A DNA stretch of 64,000 bases from Sphingopyxis bauzanensis (GTDB lineage: Bacteria > Pseudomonadota > Alphaproteobacteria > Sphingomonadales > Sphingomonadaceae), in NCBI RefSeq assembly GCF_002205675.1, contig NZ_NISK01000002.1, positions 62,001 to 126,000 on the forward strand, written 5' to 3'. Each line of letters begins with the position of its first letter. The first letter of the stretch is position 1. Shown piece after piece: positions 1 to 8,497 of this stretch. The notes below the pieces were generated by a model that worked only from the letters and a program-made list of their open reading frames with translations, did not search any database and had not been told where the DNA came from. Position numbers and translations under genes: made by a program.

Positions 1-33
1 CGCCGGATGCCATCGGAAAAAGAAAGGCAACAT

Positions 34-52
34 ACCGCAGTTTTCTGCGGTT
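34..52 (-). terminator. Hairpin downstream of tRNA-Gly
   Basis: The sequence ACCGCAGTTTTCTGCGGT forms a perfect 7-bp stem with a four-base loop, 37 bases downstream of the tRNA-Gly 3' end. There is only a short T-rich tract after it on the minus strand, so termination is likely but not certain. It could also be part of an integrated element abutting the tRNA, because a 14-base piece of it recurs in the tRNA-Pro island at 50337. Confidence 0.4.
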
Positions 53-88
53 TTCAAAGACAATGTCGGACGATGTCGGATGAAATCT

Positions 89-162
89 TGGAGCGGGTAG
101 CGGGAATCGAACCCGCCTAGCTAGCTTGGAAGGCTAGAGCATTACCACTATGCTATACCCGC
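89..162 (-). tRNA. tRNA-Gly (anticodon TCC)
   Basis: Read on the minus strand, a full cloverleaf can be drawn: a 7-bp acceptor stem (GCGGGTA with TACCCGC), a five-pair anticodon stem closing the loop CTTCCAA, a T arm with GGTTCGATTCC, and an encoded CCA tail at 89-91. The anticodon TCC reads GGA glycine codons. The gene points away from the insertion sequence at 227. A candidate -35 hexamer TTGACG lies about 40 bases upstream, between the tRNA and the insertion. Confidence 0.96.
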
Positions 163-209
163 TCACCAAGGTCGGCGGCGATTGCCATTTTGCCCCTTCG
201 TCGTCAAGT

Positions 210-226
210 CCGCGTTGCGTGCGCCA
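210..226 (+). repeat. 17-bp target-site duplication, left copy
   Basis: CCGCGTTGCGTGCGCCA is repeated exactly at 1624-1640, on the other side of the insertion sequence. The match is perfect over 17 bases and abuts the TGTCG ends directly. Confidence 0.9.
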
Positions 227-1623
227 TGTCGAGCGCGAATGAAGATGTCCGATTAATTGACACGACATATGTCCGATTGGTTTCATAGCGCGAGTGCAGC
301 CTGCGGAGGGCTGGCGGAGGCGTAGCCGGAGCCGGTCCGGAGCGGGCTGCACTCGCGCGGATCGATTTGAACCTCGTCCTGGAGGGTGCCGTCGGGGCGA
401 TAGCCGCCGATTTTGCGCGGGCCGTGGAAGATGGCCAGGCAGTCATCGGGGTAGTGATGCACCCGGACGCGCATTTTGACATAGTGATGGCGAAAGGGGC
501 TGGGCGGGATCTGCAAGATCATTCCCATGTAGCGCACGGTGTTATCGGCCCCCACCTGCCGGTCTTCCTGGACGCACAGGATATTGTCGATGTCGTAGCC
601 GGGGATGGCTACGAAGGCCGACGCCTCCATCTCGGGCGCAACCGCGAACTGCGCGTTGTGACGGGGAAGATAGACCTCGGTGAGATAGTGGTTCGCCGCT
701 GCCATATCGGCGATGCCCGCCAGCTTCAGCTCGTTGACCAACCGCCCCTGCAAGGTGCCGAATGCCCGCTCCGAACGCCCGCGCGCCTCGGGCGAATAGG
801 CCGCGATATGATCGATGCCGAGTTGGCGGAGCGCTCGCCCAACCTCGGTCGGGCGCGACTTGTCGACCTTGCCGCCCGCTTCGGGCGTGAAGAAATAATG
901 GCTGCCCCGGTCGGTGTACAAAGAGCAGAAGAGCCCGTGTTTTGCGATCGTCTCATGGATGCCGCGCAGGCTCGAGTTGGTCCCTTCCTGCTTGCAGAAG
1001 AACGCCGAGGTGATCTCGCTCGTCGCATCATCGAGCGTCACCACCAGGTCCGCATAGCCCTCGCCATACCAGCAGTGCGTGCTCGCGTCCTGATGGATCA
1101 TCATCCCCCGCATCGGCTTGCGCGGGCGCTTGAGACGGTGCGTTCCACCACGCTTGACGGGCCTCACCAGGCCCGCACTCAACAGCGCCAGACGCGTCCA
1201 GGTATAGCCCCGGCGCAGGCTGTGATCGCGCCGCGCCAGCTCGTGAAAATGACGCATGTTAAATCCCGCATATCGATCTCGGTAAAGCTGCGTGAGCTCC
1301 TCGACTTCTGCATCCGCCGCCCGCTGCCGCGATACCTGCCCAACGCGGCGATCCCGCAATCCAGCAAACCCGTCCTCGTCATACCGGCTGCGCAGCCGCA
1401 GAAAATGACGTGGGCTACAACCCAGGATCATCGCCGCATCCGAACAACTCAGTCGCCCAGCCTCAACCGCAAGGTAAAGCTCCTCAAAGCGCTCCATCCG
1501 TATCGCCTCCGTCAATGCCCGATTGCGCCGCATCTGATGACTCCCTTCGCTCGGAGATCATCCAGACACCAAAATCGGACATATGACGCGTCAACTCATC
1601 GGACATACCTCGTGCGCACGACA
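227..1623. mobile_element. IS1202-like (former ISNCY) insertion sequence, 1397 bp
   Basis: The ends are imperfect inverted repeats starting TGTCG and extending about 55 bases. Each end carries two copies of ATGTCCGAT (left 245-253 and 269-277), which probably bind the transposase. It holds one transposase gene on the minus strand. A perfect 17-bp direct repeat, CCGCGTTGCGTGCGCCA, flanks it at 210-226 and 1624-1640, so the element is intact and its insertion left an unusually long target duplication. Terminal TGT and long duplications are features I recall for the IS1202 family, ISTde1 group. The family assignment is inferred, the boundaries are seen. Confidence 0.85.
283..1533 (-). CDS. DDE transposase of the IS1202-like element
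   Basis: A 416-residue transposase that cuts and joins the element's ends. The N-terminal ~70 residues form helix-turn-helix segments (around LSCSDAAMILGCSPRHFLRL). The integrase-like core shows a DDE set: Asp in VVTLDDATSE, Asp in LYTDRGSHYF and Glu in GRSERAFGTLQGRL. The chosen ATG has AAGGGAG seven bases upstream; a later Met (MERFEELYL) is possible. Length and intact frame suggest the element may still be active. It is transcribed away from dinB. Confidence 0.9.
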   Translation of the reverse strand: MRRNRALTEAIRMERFEELYLAVEAGRLSCSDAAMILGCSPRHFLRLRSRYDEDGFAGLRDRRVGQVSRQRAADAEVEELTQLYRDRYAGFNMRHFHELARRDHSLRRGYTWTRLALLSAGLVRPVKRGGTHRLKRPRKPMRGMMIHQDASTHCWYGEGYADLVVTLDDATSEITSAFFCKQEGTNSSLRGIHETIAKHGLFCSLYTDRGSHYFFTPEAGGKVDKSRPTEVGRALRQLGIDHIAAYSPEARGRSERAFGTLQGRLVNELKLAGIADMAAANHYLTEVYLPRHNAQFAVAPEMEASAFVAIPGYDIDNILCVQEDRQVGADNTVRYMGMILQIPPSPFRHHYVKMRVRVHHYPDDCLAIFHGPRKIGGYRPDGTLQDEVQIDPRECSPLRTGSGYASASPPQAALAL

Positions 1624-1640
1624 CCGCGTTGCGTGCGCCA
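1624..1640 (+). repeat. 17-bp target-site duplication, right copy
   Basis: Exact copy of 210-226. It ends one base before the candidate -35 hexamer of dinB, so the insertion landed in the intergenic region between tRNA-Gly and dinB. Confidence 0.9.
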
Positions 1641-1669
1641 TTGAGAACATCATGGCAACATGCTAGGTT
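1641..1669 (+). promoter_or_regulatory. Candidate dinB promoter with LexA-like site
   Basis: TTGAGA (1641-1646), a 17-base spacer and TAGGTT (1664-1669) resemble promoters seen elsewhere in this window. GAAC-N7-CAAC at 1645-1659 is one base from the alphaproteobacterial LexA operator GAAC-N7-GAAC and lies inside the spacer, where a repressor would block RNA polymerase. The -35 starts immediately after the insertion-sequence target duplication. Predicted by eye only. Confidence 0.4.
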
Positions 1670-1675
1670 GCTCGC

Positions 1676-2806
1676 GTGAATCATGTCGCCGACCTCGCCC
1701 CCGACACGCCAGCGGACGCTCCCGTCCGCAAGATCATCCATGTTGACATGGACGCCTTTTACGCATCGGTCGAACAGCGCGACGATCCTTCGCTGCGCGG
1801 CAAGCCCGTTGCTGTAGGCGGATCGTCGCGGCGAGGAGTGGTCGCCGCGGCCAGCTATGAGGCGCGCAAGTTCGGGGTGCGTTCGGCCATGCCAAGCATC
1901 ACGGCCAAGCGCCAATGCCCCGACCTCATATTCGTCCCGCCGCGTTTCGACGCCTATCGCGAGGTTTCGCACCAGATCCGGGCGATTTTCCACGACTATG
2001 CCGACGAGGTCGAACCGCTGTCGCTCGACGAGGCCTATCTCGACGTCAGCGCCGATAAGGCCGGGCTGGGCAGCGCGACCGCGACCGCCAAGCTGATTCG
2101 CCGCCGCATCCGCGACGAAACCGGCCTCACCGCCTCAGCTGGGGTTTCGTACAACAAGTTCATAGCCAAGCTGGCGTCGGACCAGAACAAGCCCGACGGG
2201 CTGACCGTTATTCCGCCAGGCAAGGGCGCCGTATTTGTCCAGACCCTGTCGATCCGCCGTTTTCACGGCATCGGCCCCGTGACGTCGGCCAAGATGGAGG
2301 GGCTCGGCGTGTTTTCGGGTGCCGATCTCGCGGGCAAAGACCCGCTGTGGCTCGCTGAGAACTTTGGCAATAGCGCCGAATGGCTATTCAACCTCGCGCG
2401 TGGCATCGACCATCGCCGCGTCAAATCCGACCGCCCGCTCAAATCGCTCGGCGGCGAGCGGACGTTTTTCAATGACCTCATCACCGAGACCGAGATCCTC
2501 GAGGCGCTCGCGCATGTCTGCGCCGTGGTGTGGGACCGCGCCGCCAAAAAGGGCGCGCGCGGGCGGACCGTGACGCTGAAACTGCGCTACGCCGATTTCA
2601 AAACGATCACGCGAGCGAAATCGGTGCCGGCGCCGATCCTCGACGGCGCATCGCTGCTGGCGGCGGGCGAAGCGATACTGGCGCCGCTCCTGCCGACCGA
2701 GCAGGGAATCCGCCTGCTGGGGCTTACGCTGAGCAAATTCGAAGGCGAGGAAGAAGACGCGTCGGACGCGTCGCCGACGTCCACCGACCTGCTCAGCCTT
2801 ATTTAG
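1676..2806 (+). CDS. dinB: DNA polymerase IV
   Basis: A Y-family translesion DNA polymerase of 376 residues that extends primers past damaged or misaligned template bases. The catalytic palm motifs are visible: HVDMDAFYASVEQRDDP near residue 22 (metal-binding Asp), SLDEAYLDVS near 118 (the catalytic Asp-Glu pair) and SAGVSYNKFIAKLASDQNKP near 155. A little-finger domain occupies the C-terminal ~130 residues. The GTG start is the only sensible one upstream of the first motif and has no Shine-Dalgarno sequence; it lies seven bases after the candidate -10, so the message may be leaderless. SOS control by LexA is likely. Its 3' end overlaps the convergent gene at 2799 by eight bases. Confidence 0.95.
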   Translation: MNHVADLAPDTPADAPVRKIIHVDMDAFYASVEQRDDPSLRGKPVAVGGSSRRGVVAAASYEARKFGVRSAMPSITAKRQCPDLIFVPPRFDAYREVSHQIRAIFHDYADEVEPLSLDEAYLDVSADKAGLGSATATAKLIRRRIRDETGLTASAGVSYNKFIAKLASDQNKPDGLTVIPPGKGAVFVQTLSIRRFHGIGPVTSAKMEGLGVFSGADLAGKDPLWLAENFGNSAEWLFNLARGIDHRRVKSDRPLKSLGGERTFFNDLITETEILEALAHVCAVVWDRAAKKGARGRTVTLKLRYADFKTITRAKSVPAPILDGASLLAAGEAILAPLLPTEQGIRLLGLTLSKFEGEEEDASDASPTSTDLLSLI

Positions 2807-3257
2807 CCGCCGCGGGCGCATGGCGCCTGATCGCGGCCTGCATCTTGGGCGATAGCGTCTGCAAGGCACAGCGGATGAGCGGTTCATCCAACACCTGGAT
2901 CTCCTCGCGAAACGGCGCACCGACGCGATAGAGCGCGCGATCGGTGCCCGTCGCCTTGACCCGAAAATAGCCTGCACCATCATAGCCGTCGAACTGCATC
3001 TGGGTGAAACCGCCCTCCACCACCCGCGTCTGCGTGATCGGGCGCAATTCGGCGGCGGGGCCAAGATTACCGTTCGGCCCATAAAAATAGAGCGAGCCCC
3101 ACCGCGTTCCGTCAAAGACATAACCATAGCGAACCGTCGCGCATTTCTGGTTATCGTTGGTCCACAAGCCCTTGGCGATCGGCAATTTTATGGCCAGCTG
3201 CGCCATCGCAGGAACACAGCTGGCGATCGCCGCCAGCGTCAGCATCACTATCCGCAT
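2799..3257 (-). CDS. Exported protein of unknown function
   Basis: A 152-residue protein with a clear Sec signal peptide (MRIVMLTLAAIASCVPAMA, cleavage after residue 19). The mature part has short Gly/Tyr-rich beta-like segments (VRYGYVFDGTRWGSLYFYGP) and one Cys near the C-terminus. I do not recognise the family. I chose the Met at 3257 because GGGAGG lies six bases upstream; longer in-frame starts would put charged residues before the signal peptide. Periplasmic location is inferred. It sits upstream of and in the opposite direction from dinB, downstream of prfC. Confidence 0.75.
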   Translation of the reverse strand: MRIVMLTLAAIASCVPAMAQLAIKLPIAKGLWTNDNQKCATVRYGYVFDGTRWGSLYFYGPNGNLGPAAELRPITQTRVVEGGFTQMQFDGYDGAGYFRVKATGTDRALYRVGAPFREEIQVLDEPLIRCALQTLSPKMQAAIRRHAPAAAK

Positions 3258-3332
3258 CGTCATCCTCCCATCGGCCCGAAGCGGCGTCATGGTGGCGGAC
3301 TTGGCGCGCGCGATCAACCCGGCATGGGCAGG

Positions 3333-4931
3333 CTATTCAGCCAATGCCCCCAACCGCCGTTCTTTGGTCGCGGTGAAGCGGATGTCGGGATTGCGCTGGG
3401 TGATATAGCCCACTTCCCACCCGTCCTTGGCCATGAACACCGGCGCGCCGTCGCGGTCGGTGGCGCTGGCGCCGCGATGTTCGGACTGGAACGCCTTCAG
3501 CTTTGCCGGGTCGTCGCTGGCGATCCAGCGCGCGGTTTCCCACGGCGACTGTTCCAGCTTCGCCTCGACCTTATATTCGGCGTCGAGGCGGCTGATCAGG
3601 ACTTCAAGCTGCAACTGACCGACCACGCCAACGATCATGTTCGCGCCGATTTCGGGATAAAAGACCTGGATGATCCCCTCCTCGGCCATGTCGTCGAGCG
3701 CCTTGCGCAGTTTCTTGGTCTGGGTCGGATCGACCAGCGCGACGCGGCGCAGCAATTCGGGTGCGAAATTGGGCAGCCCGGTGATCGTGATGTCGGTGCG
3801 TTCGGACAGCGTGTCGCCGACGCGCAGCGTGCCGTGGTTGGGAATGCCGATGATGTCGCCGGGAAAGGCTTCCTCGGCCATTTCGCGGTCCTGCGCCAGG
3901 AACAGCATCGGGCGGCTGATCGCGATCGCCTTGCCTGTGCCGCCCTGCATCAAGCGCATCCCGCGCTCGAACTTGCCCGAGCACAGCCGCATGAAAGCAA
4001 TGCGGTCGCGGTGCGCGGGGTTCATATTTGCCTGCACCTTGAAGACGAAGCCGGTGACGGCGGCGTCGGCCGGATCGACCGGCGCAGGCTCGGCGGGTTG
4101 CGGCTGCGGACCGGGGGCGTGGTTGGCCAGCGCGGCGAGCAGGTCGATGACGCCAAATTCCTTCAGCGCCGAGCCGAAATAGACCGGGGTCAGGTCACCA
4201 TTACGGTAAGCCGCGGCGTCGAAATCGGCGTAGCAGGCCGACGCCAGCTCGGTCTCTTCCTTCAGGTGCGCCAGCGCATCGGCGCTGATCTCGGCTGCCA
4301 GCGCCGGATCGCCGAGCCCTGCCACCTTGGCGCGGTGGCCTTCGTACATCCGCGACGCATCGCCGCCCGGTTTCATGATCGCGGGATCGACCAGATCGTA
4401 AATCCCCTCGAACTGCCCGCCCATGCCCGCGGGCCAGTTCATCGGACAAACGTCGAGGGCGAGCCGGTCGGCAACCTCGTCGAGCAGCTCAAACGGCGGC
4501 AGGCCTTCGCGATCGACCTTGTTGATGAAGGTGATGATCGGCACCGATCGCAGGCGGCACACCTCGAACAATTTCAGCGTCTGCGGCTCGATGCCCTTCG
4601 CGGCGTCGATGACCATCACCGCGCTGTCGACCGCGGTCAGGGTACGATAGGTATCCTCGCTGAAATCCTCGTGCCCCGGGGTGTCGAGCAGGTTGAAGAC
4701 CAGCCCCGCATGCTCGAATGTCATGACCGACGAGGTGACCGAAATCCCGCGCTGCTGTTCGATCTTCATCCAGTCGGATCGCGCGCGCCGCGCGGCCCCG
4801 CGCGCCTTCACCTCGCCCGCGATATGGATCGCGCCGCCAGCGACGAGCAATTTCTCGGTCAGCGTCGTTTTACCCGCATCGGGATGCGAGATAATGGCAA
4901 AGGTGCGGCGATCGGGATGCGTCTGGGACAT
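3333..4931 (-). CDS. prfC: Peptide chain release factor 3
   Basis: A 532-residue translational GTPase that releases RF1 or RF2 from the ribosome after termination. The GTPase motifs are present in order: SHPDAGKTTL (P loop), the switch I region around EQQRGISVTSS, DTPGHEDF (G3) and FINKVDREG (G4). Domain II follows at about residues 290-380 and the RF3 C-terminal domain after it. The length matches the family (about 525-530). The start MSQTHPDRRTFAIISHPD is family-typical. A candidate promoter TTTCCA-N17-TAACCG lies just upstream on the minus strand. Confidence 0.96.
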   Translation of the reverse strand: MSQTHPDRRTFAIISHPDAGKTTLTEKLLVAGGAIHIAGEVKARGAARRARSDWMKIEQQRGISVTSSVMTFEHAGLVFNLLDTPGHEDFSEDTYRTLTAVDSAVMVIDAAKGIEPQTLKLFEVCRLRSVPIITFINKVDREGLPPFELLDEVADRLALDVCPMNWPAGMGGQFEGIYDLVDPAIMKPGGDASRMYEGHRAKVAGLGDPALAAEISADALAHLKEETELASACYADFDAAAYRNGDLTPVYFGSALKEFGVIDLLAALANHAPGPQPQPAEPAPVDPADAAVTGFVFKVQANMNPAHRDRIAFMRLCSGKFERGMRLMQGGTGKAIAISRPMLFLAQDREMAEEAFPGDIIGIPNHGTLRVGDTLSERTDITITGLPNFAPELLRRVALVDPTQTKKLRKALDDMAEEGIIQVFYPEIGANMIVGVVGQLQLEVLISRLDAEYKVEAKLEQSPWETARWIASDDPAKLKAFQSEHRGASATDRDGAPVFMAKDGWEVGYITQRNPDIRFTATKERRLGALAE

Positions 4932-5008
4932 GTCGCGGGCGGTTAGCAGGTGGCGCCAGATGTGGAAAGGGCTGGCATGCGCGCCACTGCCGACGCATGA
5001 AGGATGCC

Positions 5009-5647
5009 ATGCGAACCCTTCTCCTCGCCGCCGCGCTGATCGCCGCCCCCGCCGCGGCGCAGGACTCGCCCTTGGTCGGCGAGTATAGCCTGGCCGAAGG
5101 CCCCGACGTCGGTGGTGGGCTGTTGATCCGCGGCGACGGCCGCTTCCAATATATGCTTGCGGCGGGCGCGCTCGACGAACGCGCCGAAGGGCGATGGGAA
5201 GCGCGGGGCGACACGATCTGCCTCACCACCGACCCAAAGCCGGTGTCGCCGACCATGGAGAAAGGCGCGCTGATCGAGGTCGAGGGCAGCATCCCCACCC
5301 TGCTCGTCACCTGGCCCAACGGCAGAGGCATCCCCGGCGTCGATTTCACCATCGGATTCGACCGCGGCGACCCGATCGAGGATTACACCCAGACTGACGG
5401 CTGGACGATGCCCGATGACGACAACCGCATTCCACGCTGGGTCGAATTGCGTGAAGCGATTTACGATATCACCGCGCCGCGGTTCGAACTGACCGAAGCC
5501 GACGGCGGCAAGCTGCGCGCGATCATTGTCCCCAACGATATCGGCGTGGTCGATTTCGACGGGGCGTGCCTGGAAAAGACCGACCGCGGCGCCACGCTGC
5601 GCCGCGTCGAGGGCGAGATGCGGTTCGTAAAGCTGGACCCGGAATAG
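5009..5647 (+). CDS. Exported protein of unknown function
   Basis: A 212-residue protein with a Sec signal peptide (MRTLLLAAALIAAPAAAQ). The mature start, LVGEYSLAEGPDVGGGLLI followed by GRFQYMLAAGALDERAEGRW, resembles lipocalin-like or copper-resistance-like beta barrels that describe 'background' secreted proteins, but I cannot assign a family. The ATG at 5009 has AAGGA five bases upstream; the ATG at 4997 would use no ribosome binding site. The first 15 residues are identical to those of the rhodanese at 17559. Divergent from prfC. Confidence 0.8.
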   Translation: MRTLLLAAALIAAPAAAQDSPLVGEYSLAEGPDVGGGLLIRGDGRFQYMLAAGALDERAEGRWEARGDTICLTTDPKPVSPTMEKGALIEVEGSIPTLLVTWPNGRGIPGVDFTIGFDRGDPIEDYTQTDGWTMPDDDNRIPRWVELREAIYDITAPRFELTEADGGKLRAIIVPNDIGVVDFDGACLEKTDRGATLRRVEGEMRFVKLDPE

Positions 5648-5833
5648 CGGCTTGTAGCCCTCTGCCAGCTCGGCGTCCTACCCCAGCACCCAGTCCCGCA
5701 GCGGATGCGCCCTGCTGCGGCGTCATAGCCGTCATCGTCGGAACCGGCCCGCTGGTCATCTGATGCGGCGACGGCTTATTCTTACATGCCTGTCGGCGAG
5801 CAAAGGGGGCCGGTCCATTAAGCGCCAGCGCCG

Positions 5834-6184
5834 CTACCCCCGCAAAATCTTCTCCATCTTCTTCCCCCGCGCCAATTCGTCGATCAGCTTGTCGAGATAA
5901 CGCAGCTCGCGCATCAGCGGTTCTTCGATATTCTCGACGCGGATGCCGCAGACAACCCCGGTGATCAGTGACCGCGCCGGGTTCAGCTGCGGGGCCTGCG
6001 CGAAGAAATCTTCGAAATTCGTTCCCTGCGCCAGCTCACCCTCAAGCTGCTGCTGGCTATACCCCGTCAACCAGCGGAAAATATCGTCGACCTCCGCCTT
6101 CGTCCGCCCCTTCTTCTCCGCCTTGGCAATATAATGCGGGTACACGCTCGCGACGCTGATCGAAAAGATGCGGTGTTTGGTCAT
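5834..6184 (-). CDS. DUF2200 family protein
   Basis: A 116-residue soluble protein matching the DUF2200 pattern: N-terminal [20 protein letters not shown], then a central segment [18 protein letters not shown] and a charged C-terminus. No catalytic motif is obvious and the function is unknown. Such proteins are usually found as stand-alone genes. The ATG at 6184 has a GGAGG sequence just upstream (GGACTCCATG context: complementary GAGGACTCC). There is a 185-base gap to the preceding gene with nothing recognisable. Confidence 0.85.
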   Translation of the reverse strand: MTKHRIFSISVASVYPHYIAKAEKKGRTKAEVDDIFRWLTGYSQQQLEGELAQGTNFEDFFAQAPQLNPARSLITGVVCGIRVENIEEPLMRELRYLDKLIDELARGKKMEKILRG

Positions 6185-6233
6185 GGAGTCCTCCCATTCG
6201 GGTCTAATGCGGATCCGCTGCGCGTCTCGAAAT

Positions 6234-6560
6234 CTACATAGGCAGATATCGGGACATTTTGACCTTCAAAAGCTGGACCAGTGCCTCATCCATAAATTCA
6301 TAGTCGTCCGGAATGTCGAGGCAGATTACGCGCGCGTCCTTCAGCGCGGTCCGATATCGCTTCTGGAGCTTGTTGCGATGCGCCTTTTCCATCACGAAAA
6401 TCATGTCCGCCCAGCGAACAACTTCGGATGTCAGCGGATTCTCCGCATCATTGTTGGTGCCCGCCGATGCCGTTTCCACTCCCGGATGATCGGCGAATAT
6501 CTGCTCGGCCGTCGGGCTGCGCAGCTTGTTCTGGCTGCACACGAACAGGATGTTGGTCAC
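6234..6560 (-). CDS. Low-molecular-weight phosphotyrosine phosphatase-like protein
   Basis: A 108-residue protein that starts [19 protein letters not shown]. This corresponds to the phosphatase P loop C-x5-R-S, although the family usually has C-x4-G-x-x-R, so the loop is a variant. A D-x-P motif ([12 protein letters not shown]) is near the end. It belongs to the short phosphatase-like branch often annotated as protein tyrosine phosphatase. I chose the GTG at 6560 because the family starts there and AGGGG lies upstream; a longer reading would overlap serB. It follows serB by 20 bases and is probably co-transcribed. Confidence 0.8.
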   Translation of the reverse strand: MTNILFVCSQNKLRSPTAEQIFADHPGVETASAGTNNDAENPLTSEVVRWADMIFVMEKAHRNKLQKRYRTALKDARVICLDIPDDYEFMDEALVQLLKVKMSRYLPM

Positions 6561-6580
6561 CTTCGCCAAGCACCCCTGCC

Positions 6581-7465
6581 CTACCCCAGCACCCAGCTCC
6601 GCCGCGGATAGCCCTGCGCCCACAGCAGCGCGGTCAAATCATGGTGCCGCACCACCGCCGCCGCGGCCTCGCCCGCCGCCGGGTGCGGATAATAACCCAC
6701 CCCCAGCCCGGCCGACGTAATCATCGGAATATCATTCGCGCCGTCACCCACCGCCAGCGTGGCGGCGAGCGGCAGGCCATATTTCGCCGCCTCGGCCTTC
6801 AAGGTCTCCAGCTTCGCCGCGCTGTCGACGATCGGCTCGATCACCTTCCCCGTCAGCTTGCCGTCGCGAATCTCCAGCTCGTTCGCCAGCACCTTGTCGA
6901 ACCCGATCGCTTCGCCGACCGGCCCCGCGAACGGCATGAAGCCGCCCGACACCAGCACCGAATGGGCGCCATGCGCCTTCATCGTCTGCACCAACGTGCG
7001 CGCGCCGCGGGTCAGCTTCACCCGCTCCATCCGGCATTCGACCAATGTCGCTCCGGGCATCCCCGCCAGCAATCCGACCCGCTCGATCAGCGCAGCGCGG
7101 AAATCGAGCTCGCCGCGCATCGCGCGCTCGGTGATCGCCGCAATCTCGGGCTTCAGCCCCGCATAATCCGCCAGTTCGTCGATGCATTCGACGGTGATCA
7201 TCGTCGAATCCATGTCGGCGATGATCAGCTTTTTGGTGCGGTCGCCCTGCGGCTGGACGATCGTGTCGAGCGATCCATGGTCCATCAACGCCAGTTCCTT
7301 GCGCGCGCTCACCAGGCTGCCGTGAAAGACAATATCGGCAGCGTCGCCCTCGTCGAGCCAGTGCGGCGCGCCGACGTCATGACCCGTGGCGTCGAGTCGG
7401 TCGATCGCTTCGCGAACCACCTCGTCGGTCAGCTTTCCGGCTGCTATCAGCGTCGCGACGAACAT
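6581..7465 (-). CDS. serB: Phosphoserine phosphatase
   Basis: A 294-residue HAD-superfamily enzyme that hydrolyses O-phosphoserine to serine, the last step of serine biosynthesis. The HAD motifs are [12 protein letters not shown] (nucleophile Asp, general acid Asp), [12 protein letters not shown] (motif II) and [11 protein letters not shown] (motif III). An N-terminal ~80-residue ACT-like region precedes them. The ATG at 7465 has AAGGAG eight bases upstream, which decides the start over longer readings. Its start codon overlaps that of the divergent miaA on the sequence CATG. Confidence 0.95.
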   Translation of the reverse strand: MFVATLIAAGKLTDEVVREAIDRLDATGHDVGAPHWLDEGDAADIVFHGSLVSARKELALMDHGSLDTIVQPQGDRTKKLIIADMDSTMITVECIDELADYAGLKPEIAAITERAMRGELDFRAALIERVGLLAGMPGATLVECRMERVKLTRGARTLVQTMKAHGAHSVLVSGGFMPFAGPVGEAIGFDKVLANELEIRDGKLTGKVIEPIVDSAAKLETLKAEAAKYGLPLAATLAVGDGANDIPMITSAGLGVGYYPHPAAGEAAAAVVRHHDLTALLWAQGYPRRSWVLG

Positions 7466-8423
7466 GGCTGCTCCTTCATCCTCTCTCGGCGCACGGCCGC
7501 CTGTGGCACTTATCGCCGGACCCACCGCCAGCGGCAAGAGCGCATTGGCGGTGGCGCTCGCAAAAGCTGTCGGGCGCGGCGTCGTAATCAATGCTGACGC
7601 GAGCCAGGTCTATGCCGACCTTGCGATCCTCTCGGCGCGTCCGTCCGAAGACGAGATGACGGGCATCCCGCATCACCTCTTCGGCCATATCGACGCCGCC
7701 GAGGCCCACAACGCCGCGCGCTGGGCGAGCGAGGCCCGCGCCGCCATCGCCGCCGCGCATGCCGCGGGCGACATCCCGATCCTCGTCGGCGGCACAGGCC
7801 TGCATATCCGCACCCTGCTCGACGGCATTTCACCGATCCCCGAGATCGATCCCGATGTTCGCGCCGCGGCGCGCGCCTTGGCCGTCGCCGATGCCCACGC
7901 CGCGCTCACCCGCGAAGATCCCGATACCGCCGCCCGCCTCAATCCCGCCGATACCACCCGCATCGCCCGCGCGCTCGAAGTCGTCCGCTCGACCGGCCAC
8001 CCGCTCGGCCACTGGCACGCCGCGCACACGGGCGGCGTCGGCGATACGATCACGCTCACCCCGCTCATCCTGCTCCCGCCGCGCGCGTGGCTGCGCGATC
8101 GCTGCGACCAGCGGCTGGTCCAGATGTTCGAGAGCCGCGCGATCGCCGAGGTCGAAGCGCTGCTCGCCCGCGACCTCGACCCCGATCTTCCCGCGATGCG
8201 CGCCATCGGCGTCCCTCAGATTGCGCAATATCTGACCGGCGCGATCGACCGCGGCGAGGCGCTCACTCTCACCCAGGCCGCCACGCGCCAATATGCCAAA
8301 CGCCAATATACCTGGTTCCGCAACCAGCCTCCAACCGGGTGGCACCCACACATCGAGTCACTAAACAATGATTCTGTTGATGAATTAGCAATTATATTAC
8401 GTGAAAGGCTGTTGACAGGATAG
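7464..8423 (+). CDS. miaA: tRNA dimethylallyltransferase
   Basis: A 319-residue enzyme that transfers a dimethylallyl group to A37 of tRNAs reading UNN codons. The P loop [16 protein letters not shown] lies near residue 13, followed by [12 protein letters not shown] (substrate Asp), [15 protein letters not shown] and the C-terminal [14 protein letters not shown] segment typical of the family. The ATG at 7464 is favoured by family length; its ribosome binding site is weak. The last 25 codons are unusually AT-rich and overlap the candidate ilvB promoter region. Confidence 0.95.
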   Translation: MAAPSSSLGARPPVALIAGPTASGKSALAVALAKAVGRGVVINADASQVYADLAILSARPSEDEMTGIPHHLFGHIDAAEAHNAARWASEARAAIAAAHAAGDIPILVGGTGLHIRTLLDGISPIPEIDPDVRAAARALAVADAHAALTREDPDTAARLNPADTTRIARALEVVRSTGHPLGHWHAAHTGGVGDTITLTPLILLPPRAWLRDRCDQRLVQMFESRAIAEVEALLARDLDPDLPAMRAIGVPQIAQYLTGAIDRGEALTLTQAATRQYAKRQYTWFRNQPPTGWHPHIESLNNDSVDELAIILRERLLTG

Positions 8424-8440
8424 AATCATATACCTATTGC
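8412..8440 (+). promoter_or_regulatory. Candidate ilvB promoter
   Basis: A perfect TTGACA (8412-8417) is followed after 17 bases by the weak -10 TATTGC (8435-8440), in an AT-rich patch that covers the miaA stop codon. A transcript from here would start a few bases before the hairpin at 8454. The -10 match is only three of six. Confidence 0.4.
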
Positions 8441-8453
8441 CCGCAACCCTGTT

Positions 8454-8477
8454 GCAGCGCACAAGCGCTGCGTTTTT
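8454..8477 (+). terminator. Intrinsic terminator or attenuator before ilvB
   Basis: GCAGCGC and GCGCTGC form a perfect 7-bp stem around the loop ACAA, followed at once by a run of five T. Only 20 bases separate the T run from the ilvB start, too few for a complete promoter. So any promoter for ilvB, and any read-through from miaA, must pass this hairpin. That makes it an attenuator candidate rather than a simple miaA terminator. Confidence 0.65.
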
Positions 8478-8497
8478 GTGTTGAAAGGAGTTTCGTC

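Noticed and set aside
60..84. Tandem ATGTCGGA repeats beside tRNA-Gly as insertion-sequence ends
   Set aside because: They resemble the ATGTCCGAT boxes of the nearby element but differ by one base, are 8-10 bases apart rather than about 24, and have no further end sequence.
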